Below, in pieces: positions 52,315 through 60,065 of a DNA stretch of 64,000 bases. The stretch is from assembly GCF_023856365.1 (NCBI RefSeq), contig NC_064542.1, positions 16,654,863 to 16,718,862 on the forward strand. Direction: 5' to 3'. The notes beneath the pieces were generated by a model that did not search any database, was not told the origin of the DNA, and worked only from the letters and a program-made list of their open reading frames with translations. The stretch's first letter is position 1. Each line of letters starts with the position of its first letter. The position numbers and the translations under genes were made by a program. This DNA is from Brienomyrus brachyistius. Taxonomy: Eukaryota > Chordata > Actinopteri > Osteoglossiformes > Mormyridae.

Positions 52315-54778
52315 CTCTAGTCCTCTGATGTGTCTGGAGTGTTAACTGTCCAGGTAATGTCCATGGGGAAGTGGGGGGGGCTGTATGTTGTACCCACCTT
52401 AATGTCCTTAGCCAGCAGTCTGACTGTGGTCATCAGAAAACAAAAGCAAAAGTTCCATAATAAAAAGGAAGCAGTTCAGTAAGAGCAATTACTAATTAGC
52501 TAACAGTAATGATTATATATGCCTGAAATAATAACAACCAGAACAAGAGACACTGAAATAAAGCCTGTCTGCTCTGTTGAGCCCCTGTTACGGGCCTAAG
52601 AAATAACAAAAAAAGTATCTTACTGAACAGATTCTCATGTGTAACAGTCCTAGCATAAGAGAAACCCAAACAAAAATGAATTGTAGATCGGGGGGGGGGG
52701 GGGGGGGGGTGGGGGAGGGGTAGAAATGGACTGAAAAAAGAGAAGAAAGCCAGCCCTGCCAACTGTTTTCTCAAAATCAGAGACATGGCAGAGGAAAGGA
52801 GGAATGGAAGAAGTGACTGGAAGGGCGAGAGAGCACATGCGTAAGAAAAGCATCAGAAAATATTCTAGTTCAGCCTGAAGCCCCCGGTACACTCCAGTTA
52901 AGAATAATGTCATATCTTCCATCTTGTTTACAGACTCCCCCCCCCCCCCCCCCCCCCCCCATAAGTGCCTCCTTCCACCGAGTGTTCATGGCACTGCCTG
53001 ACCTACACGCTTTCCCTCAGTTACATAACACACAAGATCCAACTCAGCAACATTGATCCGTGTATGTGTAACACTGGAATGTGTTCAGAACAATTTCAGT
53101 TAGCGACCAAAATGCAGTACTGCATGCTGGTTCTGAAATATTTAAACAACGTGAAAGATTTGAGGGTGTGAACATAAGAAATTTACAAACGAGAGGAGGC
53201 CATTCGGTCCATCAAGCTCATTTGGGGAGAACTTGTGGAAAGTCAATAAGTATTCCAAGAAAAAGTAAAATGTAGATGCATGCAATCAAACAAAAATAAG
53301 TAAATGAATTTAATGTAAATGAAGGAAAACTAGAATAATATACTGGCCAAACAATACAATTACAAATTAAAAGAATGTCATGGTTTAGACATCCTCACCT
53401 GTCTCCCACTGTCATGACCCAAACCAGTTTGTTTACCTTGTTTACTTGTTTACCTCTCTTCTCTTGCCTCTCATTCTTAGCCCTCATGTGGAAATCACTC
53501 CCAACTACCTCTTTTTAGCCCCTTGTTAGTCTTAAGGACCCGTTTAATTCGTCATCCCCAATCTGGTCATTAATCAATCCTCCTGTTGCCTGTGCCTACC
53601 CTGTAGTTAGTCTTTCCATTTTGACCCCCTGCAGTCTTGTTTGTTTCCCTGCTCCTGTTTTGGTCTCCTTTGGACGCCTGCTGCAGATTCCTTTGTCCTT
53701 CACGTTGTGATATTTTGATACAGGCCTGAACTCTCTCTGCTTTTTTGTTTGCTTCAGTTCTCTGCCTTCCATCCAGCTGGTTCTTTTTTTGATGGAGTTG
53801 AATGTAAAGGTAAAATGGAGGCCAGCGTTGCATTGTTACAACAGAAGTTTAAGCTCATTAATAAAGGCAAGTCCAGCCCATATCACAGTTCCCCCACATG
53901 CTGGATCTCAGAAGAGTACAGTAATGTTCTCACTCTGCTCTGCATTATCACTGTCACTATCATCATCATCACCATTATCATACATGCTTAATTGCTGGAT
54001 TATCAGAGGCAGTGGATTAGCACCCCAACCCATTATGCTGTGTTAATTTCCTCTTTAACACCATTTCCTTCCTCTCCTCCTACATTGCATTTTATATGGA
54101 GAAAGGAAGCATTGTTTCAGTAAGATCCACCATTCCATCAGTGGAGGACATTACATAGACATATGATAAACCAATTAGACAGAACCAAGCTATGGGCAAA
54201 GACACCATCATAACCACCAGTTGGTTGTGTGAACATAAATATGACCAGAAATGTTTCAGAAATAGCAAACGCAGTCTATCAATAAACTATGCTGTCCACC
54301 AAGGCCCCTTTGTCCTGAAGCACATCATTAGCTGCCTGGCAGCCAAACTGGCCATTAGGGAAGCTGCCACAAAAATGCATCTATAGACAAGAGAAACACA
54401 GCCAAAACCAATTACCTTGGATTTGTCACTGATAATTTAGTGCTCAGACATCTCCCACATTTAAATGAGCTGCTGCTCCTGATTTTGTTTCTGTCAATGA
54501 GACCCCAGAGTTTCCTAAACTCTCTGAAGGGTCCAGCCCAGAGCAGCACCTGGTCATCTCTATGAGCCAATAAAAGCGAAGTAATTGATGTGTATGGGTG
54601 CATGGAGCAGCTGAAGTGGACCTGAAGCATACTTGTGGGCTCTCACCTGCACTGGAGTTCAGCTCTTCGTTCTCGGACTCTGTTCCATTCTGGCTGCCCA
54701 CCCCATGCAGACTGTTCATCGCCATCAGCTTCATCTTCTGAAGCTTCATGGCCTCCGCCATTGCTGCAGCTGTCAGTC
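28119..54778 (-). CDS. dach2: dachshund family transcription factor 2-like, C-terminal eight exons (5' end outside window)
   Basis: Exons in transcript order are 54778-54647, 39720-39601, 38626-38454, 37519-37396, 30652-30519, 30345-30198, 29953-29807 and 28312-28119. All have GT-AG borders and matching phases, giving 389 residues plus stop. The first visible exon has AMAEAMKLQKMKLMAMN and GSQNGTESE. Next come GGSESSWEKEKLQ, LDLPFMLMPHPLLPVSLPPA, ERVQDSPSPAPSVED and DGLSSMETLLTNIQ. The coiled coil runs from LLKVAVENARMQEKQIQQEK to KLQEALEFESKRREQVEQAL. Family knowledge: DACH proteins are nuclear repressors/co-activators of the PAX-SIX-EYA network. Dachbox-N binds DNA and Dachbox-C (the coiled coil) binds EYA. 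Only the C-terminal part is here. LEFESKRREQVEQALK and the MKLQKMKLMAMN type favour dach2 over dach1; a fish-specific paralogue name cannot be decided. Confidence 0.88.
29188..29291. repeat. diverged repeat, copy 1 of a pair in dach2 introns
   Basis: It shares 'ttcattagaagcacagcagta' type and 'ttggtagtgcctgaagg' words with 32070-32177 in the same orientation. It is probably an old dispersed element. Confidence 0.5.
29807..29953 (-). CDS. dach2: dach2 exon (coiled coil, second half)
   Basis: It reads ATIQKRLKREKKAKRKLQEA, then LEFESKRREQVEQALKRATS and PSSLCESLS. The acceptor is CTCCTTACAG and the donor GTAGGA. It is near-identical to vertebrate DACH proteins. Confidence 0.93.
30198..30345 (-). 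CDS. dach2: dach2 exon (coiled coil, first half)
   Basis: It reads SLLKVAVENARMQEKQIQQE, then KKELKVELFREREMRESLER and QLTSELQIR. The acceptor is CATTTTCAG and the donor GTAGGT. Heptad-type Leu/charged spacing matches Dachbox-C. Confidence 0.93.
30519..30652 (-). CDS. dach2: dach2 exon (DGLSSMETLLTNIQ)
   Basis: It reads EESQLALPMMKPGFDKQALA, then PGFPATFLFADGLSSMETLL and TNIQ. The donor is GTACAA. I chose the acceptor at CTTCTGGTAG because the next AG would create a stop with the split T from the previous exon. Confidence 0.85.
30724..31445. mobile_element. 0.72-kb element with 14-base perfect inverted ends in a dach2 intron
   Basis: tagggtggtcctta at 30724-30737 is exactly inverted at 31432-31445. 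The interior is AT-rich with only short open frames. It looks like a non-autonomous DNA transposon. No clear target duplication was fixed. Confidence 0.6.
32070..32177. repeat. diverged repeat, copy 2 of a pair in dach2 introns
   Basis: Direct-orientation partner of 29188-29291. It shares 'ttggtagtgcctgaag' and 'ctggaagactgct' type words. Confidence 0.5.
32690..32890. promoter_or_regulatory. candidate conserved non-coding element with homeodomain cores
   Basis: TAATTAG at 32722-32728 and TTAATTAG at 32733-32740 lie 11 bases apart, with TTAATTAC near 32868 downstream. The sequence is unique-looking within a large developmental-gene intron. Conservation cannot be tested here. Confidence 0.3.
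33600..34080. promoter_or_regulatory. candidate enhancer: GC-rich intronic block with two AP-1 sites
   Basis: An AT-rich TAATTA-bearing part (33600-33760) meets a GC-rich block (33780-34010). Perfect AP-1 sites TGAGTCA (34014-34020) and TGACTCA (34031-34037) follow, 17 bases apart. It has no repeat features and no coding resemblance. Confidence 0.3.
34820..34905 (-). mobile_element. fish dispersed repeat, 3' fragment, diverged
   Basis: The words 'tttatccattcagccatttt' and 'gggtcgcggaggtctggggc' resemble the reversed 3' end of the family at 63578-63910. Confidence 0.5.
36240..36480 (+). mobile_element. fish SINE/LINE-type 3' tail, copy 1
   Basis: The words 'caaggtttcttccttct', 'agtttttccttgccactgtc' and 'gggggctttgggtggggatg' lead to 'ctgtaaagcg' and a tail of GAATT repeats. 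It is nearly identical to 58690-58880. This tail is very common in teleost genomes. Confidence 0.75.
36602..36622. repeat. (CA)n microsatellite
   Basis: Short pure CA run in a dach2 intron. Confidence 0.85.
37396..37519 (-). CDS. dach2: dach2 exon (Pro/Ser-rich, ERVQDSPSPAPSVED)
   Basis: It reads ERVQDSPSPAPSVEDPPPPS, then SHPSSSASNSPLPNQQCPDR. The acceptor is CCCCGCAG and the donor GTAAGT. A run of nine C inside the coding strand makes it prone to slippage or sequencing error. The frame is open as written. Confidence 0.88.
38454..38626 (-). CDS. dach2: dach2 exon (LDLPFMLMPHPLLPVSLPPA)
   Basis: This very conserved exon reads RLDLPFMLMPHPLLPVSLPP, then MAMSQMNHLSTMANMAAAAQ and SRAGTSVIK. 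The acceptor is TTGGGCAG and the donor GTAAGA. It lies in a GC-rich stretch. Confidence 0.93.
39601..39720 (-). CDS. dach2: dach2 exon (GGSESSWEKEKLQ)
   Basis: It reads GGSESSWEKEKLQSPPTRST, then QLGQSSSQLGPLQQNHLLAN. The acceptor is TTTCCAG and the donor GTGAGT. It lies 132 bases downstream (in transcript sense) of the CAGCN pentamer array. Confidence 0.9.
39853..40037. repeat. phase-perfect pentamer array (CAGCN)37
   Basis: 185 bases divide into 37 five-base units, nearly all CAGCT, CAGCA, CAGCC or AAGCN/TAGCN variants, without a single insertion or deletion. Downstream to about 40130 it decays into GC-rich sequence with similar words. On the dach2 (-) strand it reads as AGCTG/GGCTG/TGCTG units. 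Confidence 0.9.
40851..41509. repeat. diverged minisatellite, about 33-bp unit, about 20 copies
   Basis: Recurring units of the type 'gggattagtcctatagtgg' plus 'aggcatgataaaa' run for 0.66 kb. The right half drifts to 'gcattagtcctatataggg' variants with 'gggtgggacaaaag'. The period is near 33, so some frames stay open. It is not coding. Confidence 0.85.
41510..46540. other. dach2 intron, no exon recognised
   Basis: Long AT-rich intronic stretch. A run of 16 C lies at 43516-43531. Short open frames lack known domains. Confidence 0.4.
46541..48924. other. dach2 intron, no exon recognised
   Basis: Part near 46541-46760 is unique-looking and could be a regulatory element. The rest is plain intron. 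A short 'ggttcgatcccc' word at 47576-47587 resembles a tRNA B box but no tRNA fold was found. Confidence 0.35.
48925..49050 (+). mobile_element. fish dispersed repeat, diverged 3' half
   Basis: It ends 'ggataagcagtatagaacat' then 'ggatggatgg', as other copies of the family do. The front part is eroded. Confidence 0.45.
49051..52240. other. dach2 intron, no exon recognised
   Basis: A 153-residue open frame on the + strand (50856-51317) has no recognised domain. A run of 12 C lies at 50416-50427. Confidence 0.35.
52241..52314. repeat. (GATA)n microsatellite, about 18 units
   Basis: GATA repeats with a single AGAAG interruption at about 52277. Confidence 0.95.
52690..52709. repeat. run of 20 G
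   Basis: Pure G run followed by T, five G, A and four G. It may form a G-quadruplex and may be wrong in length in the assembly. Confidence 0.9.
52937..52960. repeat. run of 24 C
   Basis: Pure C run, the longest homopolymer here, 227 bases after the run of 20 G. Confidence 0.9.
53168..53240 (-). mobile_element. CR1-like LINE 3' tip
   Basis: It starts 'cataagaaatttacaaacga' and ends after 'tttggggagaacttgtgga', the same 3' tip as 7607-7670. Only the last 70 bases of the element are present, as expected from 5'-truncated insertion. Confidence 0.8.
53241..54646. other. dach2 intron, no exon recognised
   Basis: Nothing coding was recognised between the LINE tip and the 54647-54778 exon. Confidence 0.4.
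54647..54778 (-). CDS. dach2: dach2 exon (AMAEAMKLQKMK)
   Basis: It reads LTAAAMAEAMKLQKMKLMAM and then NSLHGVGSQNGTESENEEL, ending NSSA plus one base. The acceptor is GAATTCAG and the donor GTGAGA. It begins in phase 1, so at least one upstream exon is needed. Confidence 0.9.
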
Positions 54779-55300
54779 CTGAATTCAGATAACAAAGTCA
54801 AAACTCAATACAGCTGCTGGAGGCCATGGGCCCTCAGAGAGCTTCGCACAGATGAACCATCTCTTCTTTGCATGAGTCACTGTTACACATCACAGTGCAG
54901 TTACCAGTAAACTGGCAGTGCATGATAGCAGGGATAACATAAACAACCCCCCCCCCCCTTTAAGAACCATGAAGTCAGACACTTTAATCAAACAATAAAT
55001 ACCCCTAAAACACTAAAACAGAACGAACAGCAGCAAACTTAAACCTTGACAGAGGTAATTCATTTACAAACCAACATACAAGTGAGCAGATAGTGCAAGT
55101 AACACTGAAGCAAGCATCTGGACTGATCATGGGACATTCAGCACAGACAAAGAGCTCTTTCAGCATCTTATCCACAGAGCACCCCCACTCATACAGACCA
55201 CCCTCCTCCTAGATTCCTCTGTGTCTTCCCTTAACTAACCCAATTAAACCTTCTGAATAACCATAACAACAGATTAACTTAAAGCTGTCACCTATTCATT

Positions 55301-55452
55301 ATAGATACCTTCATAATGCATTACAATGGTCGGTATAAGAATTAATAAAGCATTACAGCATCTTCTTTTGACAATCATAAGGCATTATAGTGTAGATAAT
55401 AATAATAATAATACTTATACCGACCATTATTATGCATTACAAAGGTTTCTAT
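55301..55452. mobile_element. foldback element with 39-base imperfect inverted arms
   Basis: 55301-55339 and 55414-55452 are inverted copies sharing 'atggtcggtataag' exactly, with about 33 of 39 positions matching. They enclose a 74-base loop with an (AAT)n run. MITE-like. Confidence 0.65.
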
Positions 55453-55661
55453 AGTACACTAAAGATGGCAGCTTCCTAAAACATTTATAATCCATAACCA
55501 ACATGGCAATAATGTATCCCTTTTTATAAATATTTATAACCATATTTTTAATGCTTTATGTATGCATTATAATGTGAGATGAATTTAATCATACATTCTT
55601 ATGGCATTCATAGAAAATGTTACCAGATTAACAAAGGTCATCTAGGTTACTTATATAGTGT

Positions 55662-56262
55662 ATTCCATTTGCCTTGGGATCCGATTTTCGGATTTGGAGA
55701 TTACGTCACATCCGCTAAAAATTTAGGAAAACCGAGTGGGATGCATTCCATAGACCCATATAAAAAAGCAAGATTTTTTGCTTAGTCAGACAACTTGTCG
55801 GATTTAAGATACCTCAGTTTAAATGGCCTTTATCTTCGTTCACTTACAACGAAGTGAACATTGGCTAACTACCTTAAATCTGACAACTAATCTGACTAAT
55901 GAAATCCAATTCTAGCCGAGTTAATTGTTAGCCAATGTAAGCAATATCAGTTGATAACACATTACATGCAGTGCTTTGCGTATAAAACTCCGTAGCTACG
56001 CGTCCACATATAAGTTGGACGGTATAGTGTGTGCGACCGATTTAATGAGCTACAAATGAGTAGTAGTGCTTAAACAGTATAAAACTACAACTTTCACTTC
56101 TGTTGATAAAGGGCCCAGCTATCTTGGATTCCGTACTCGGATCCTCTGTGTTGCTCCGAGATATTTCTCGGATCGCCGAGAAACGGGTGTGCGTATGTCG
56201 TCACTTACCGCTTCAAAACACGGAATCCGACTCGCAATCTGAGTTCCAAGGGCTAATGGAAT
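55662..56262. mobile_element. 0.6-kb palindrome-rich element, candidate MITE
   Basis: The ends are imperfect inverted repeats beginning attccatt (left) and finishing aatggaat (right). Inside, 55784-55808 and 55873-55897 form a 25-base inverted pair. Within that, gttcact (55838-55844) pairs with agtgaac (55853-55859). There is no open frame of note. Confidence 0.55.
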
Positions 56263-58674
56263 GACCCATCTTACACAGCGCCTGGTCCACAGGCTCCACC
56301 TCCCACCGGCTCATAACACATACCGTATATAAACTACTAGCATGTAATATCAAGAACAAATAATCCACAGATTCAGTTCTCATGACGGCCAAGTAGCCAA
56401 GCTACAGGCAAGATAAAGATAAAAAAAAAAAATTTCCTCTTTGCAGAAGAAAAATCTAGAAGATATCCAATGCATCACTCCCCATACATACAAAAAATAC
56501 TGTCAACTCTGGCACTTTTTAGTAGTTTAGACAACTCTTGCTCCTCAGTTCAATGAACCTATTCTCGGAATGCCATGATAATCATTACTAAACTCTACTT
56601 GTGCTTGTAATATCCAGAATTCTTCAACTCTTTAAGGATCTTGACCTTAGTGTTTTCAGTCAAAAGTTAAAAATTAAAGAGCAAGGTCAGAGAGTGCTGG
56701 TTCAAGCGGCAAACGACACAGTGAAAGTGGGTGGGGGCAGCCAAATGGATGGAACGGCTCATTACGTGCTCAGACGCCTTATTTTAAACGCAAACCTCTC
56801 ATTCCCTCAGTGAGTCAGCCACTAAGATCCTTTCTTTCGTCTGCCTTAGAAGAGGGGAACAATATACATTACTGTCATGCAGTGCATTAAGAAGAACGAC
56901 CTCAAACAAAACAACCATCAACAGGCAATAAAGGATGTGCGTACATCGCTTTGATCTTTTGATGACAAGACCACCAGTGTTACAACCCCCAGTCCCCCCA
57001 ACCCCCCCACGCTGAGGCATTGCGTGCCTGCTGCCCATTTCACCCCATGGCAAGTGATGGTCATCATCATAGGCAGAAAACCAAGTGCACATTCCCCCTT
57101 AGCTGATTATTCCCATTCCGGCACACAAAGCCAGGCAAATAAACACGCACATTATCGTAATTTGTACAGATAACGACATAGAGGAGGGGGTTAGACGTAA
57201 GAGGAATGAGGGCCCTCCAGGGAGGAGAGGGAAAAGGCCCAGTCCGTGTATCTCAGGGCCTGAGAGGGCCACTGACGGCTCCGCGTAAACAAAACAGCCC
57301 TGTGATTGATGCCTTTTGCCATGAGTTAATTTAGCCTCTCTGTCTCCTGGGCTGTCAGGGCCACAGCTGCCTCTGCAGGAAGCCTCCCATTGCTTCTCAA
57401 TGAGTTTTCTCAGAACCTGGATGGGCCTTCAGGAATATATGGGGACATCGCTCATACCGGGGACTGATCAGCCGCTACTTGGGGGAGAGGCCAGGGGAAC
57501 TGTTGCCTCTTCCAGTCTACTCGCGATGATCATTAGCATGCTGCCTCTGATTGGGTGACAAGACATCCCCTGAGGTGGCCCTTACCAGTGACACCAATGG
57601 ACACCACTCAAGGAAAAGGAATAAAGTTACACATTTGCCCTCTCATGGCACACAGACACTAAAATTAACAGGGTACCTAATTGGCCATGAGCATTTATGT
57701 TCATTGTTACCAGATTTCCAGCTACCCTACAGAAATTATATTAATGTTGTATGGCCAGCTTGACATTTATGTACCATTCAACACAACATGCTATCAATCA
57801 TCTATCAATTTGTTTAATATAGACATATTTATTTATTTTATTTAAAAAAAACACAGGTGACTACAGACAATGAGTATGTTAGGGTCTGAGATGTTATGGA
57901 GGAGAGCCACCAGAAATTACACCCCTAGGGGCAGTATTCTGGGGATGGATACAAAGAGTGTTTGTTTTAATGTAGCCAAGAAATAAAATAAGTGAAATAA
58001 TAAAGTTTTTCACAAATGGTTACATACTAGTCTGTTTTGAAAACTAATTGATTCAGCAAATGAATTAGTACCAAAAAAAATCCAAAAACTTTAGAGCTAA
58101 AATGTGAAAAGGTCCATAAGTTTTGCTATTGCCACACACTGGGAATAAACCATTGGTGCTGATAAGGTAACATATTGGCTAGATAGGTGCACGTGGGGGA
58201 AAAGTGAACAATGAAACTAACAGCCAGTTGTATATTTATCTAGTCGACTAAGCTGGATTTCTCAGTTTTTAAGCAATTCTATTTTACTACAAATATATGA
58301 AATATTTCTGAATTATCTAAAACACAAAGCAAAGAAATTGTGTGTTATGATAAGCTTGGGATTATCAGAGATAATGTCACCCTGGTGCCTCTCTTCTCTG
58401 TTATGCATTCTCAGTGCCCCCCCCCCCCCCCCCCAACACACACACACACACACAGACATTACGACTTTTAAAAGGCCCTAACATCAAAAATGACTTCATT
58501 CACCTCTGATATTTTCATACAGAGATGGAAATGTTCCTGAGTGGAACTGGCTGTCACCGTGATAACTGTAGCGCTTGTTCCAGATTGGAGGCACAGACCA
58601 GAGATTGCCTATAATAAAGTGAGTGAGCATTGCTGCAGTTTCCAGTGCTGGGAAGATTCATTTTCCATTACCTG
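56263..58674. other. dach2 5' intron, no exon recognised
   Basis: No Dachbox-N words or other coding signals were found. A run of 18 C followed by CA repeats lies at 58417-58455. Confidence 0.4.
57270..57560. promoter_or_regulatory. candidate conserved non-coding element in dach2 intron
   Basis: This is a balanced-composition, non-repetitive block with a PBX/HOX-like TGATTGATG word near 57303. It also has dense motif-like words such as 'atgatcattagcatgct'. No coding frame is conserved. This is a guess from sequence character. Confidence 0.25.
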
Positions 58675-58880
58675 AAGGGTTGTCGGATTTGACTCTCCCT
58701 GCTGGCCCCTGGAGGTTGGGCTCCCCCTTTCAGTCTAGTCTCTCCCAAGGTTTCTTCCTTCTTGAGAGTTTTTCCTTGCCACTGTCGCCTATGGCTTACT
58801 CACTGGGGGCTTTGGGTGGGGATGCTGTAAAGCGCTTTGCGACAATGTAATATTGTGATAACGCTCTAAACAAAAATAAA
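58675..58880 (+). mobile_element. fish SINE/LINE-type 3' tail, copy 2
   Basis: Near-identical to 36285-36430 through 'gcccctggaggttgggctcc' and 'gggggctttgggtggggatg', ending in an 'aaataaatttgttg' tail. Confidence 0.75.
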
Positions 58881-59819
58881 TTTGTTGTTGTTGTGAAACC
58901 AGGCTGTATTACAGTCAAAGGGCAGGTAAAGTAAAGACAGGCAACCTTTCCTAGTGTTTAAGACATTAAATTCCATTCAATTCTTAGCCTTTTCATACCT
59001 GTCCTTCTGTCTTTTCTGTCATACTGTGACAATCAGAACAGATCAGTGAGAAGCACTCAACAAAGGAATATTGCTGTTACAGTACCTGTAAATGGGGCTA
59101 TTCACATTTCCTGCCATATCTGGTAACTGCGCACACAGTCAGAGTCACAGTGATATAGGCCCTGTCCTGGGAAACAAGGAAAGACCATCATCCCTTATGC
59201 TGGGAGGACTCATTGGAAACCTTGAGCGGCTCTGCGGCTCGGTAATTTACTCAGTGCACTGCAATACTTAGGACTGAAGAGGGCGCCTTTTGTCTGGTTT
59301 CAGGGTCACAGAGTTGCCTAGTAAGCACTGGCCTGGCATGGTAACACGATGCCAGAGAGCTGAGAGAACAGGCTCAGAGGGGAACAGGCTTATTGATTGA
59401 AATGACTGACAGCAGGGCATATAAAAACAAATCCGCCTTACATCAATAAATGGATGTGTGGTTAGAATTCTTTATGTTCAAGGGCTTCCTTCTGAACATC
59501 ACTGTATATAATACCTCTGTAAACGTAACATTGTGAAAACAAACTAGAGCTATCACGATTACTCAATTTTTAAAAAGCACCAATTAAAATGTGCCATCTC
59601 TATTATATAGCTTAGCCTAGCCTACCTTAAAAACAATTGGGCAAAATCATTTACACAAAGCCTATTTTATAATAAAATGTTGAATATAAATATGTACTTG
59701 AATAATGTACTGAAAGTGAAAAACAATTACCCATCATAAAGTCGAAAAATATCGTAACACGGACCATTGTAACCCGGGGAGCGTCTGTACATCTAATTTG
59801 TAATCTCGTCCTCAAAATG
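58881..59819. other. dach2 5' intron, no exon recognised
   Basis: Nothing recognised. Confidence 0.4.
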
Positions 59820-60065
59820 TGATTAAACCTGTTATTTTGATATTGCGGGGTCCATTTTTTAGTCCCCAGAAGGGGAAATTCAATTTTATAAAAATCTGCA
59901 ATCAAAAAATTAAAAATGTCAAAAGTCTTGTATTTAGTTTGATTACTTAGAGTTAAGGATAGGGCTGGGTAGGGGTTAATGTTGTCATAGAAATAAGGTT
60001 TTTTCCATTGAAATGAATGGACAGTCCCCACAAACATATGAATAAAAATGTGTCTGTGTGTGTGA
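59820..60065. mobile_element. fish dispersed repeat with GTCCCC ends
   Basis: It contains 'gtccattttttagtcccc', 'ggatagggctgggtagggg' and 'gacagtccccacaaacatat', ending in a TG microsatellite. This pattern is common in fish intergenic DNA. I cannot name the family. Confidence 0.45.
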
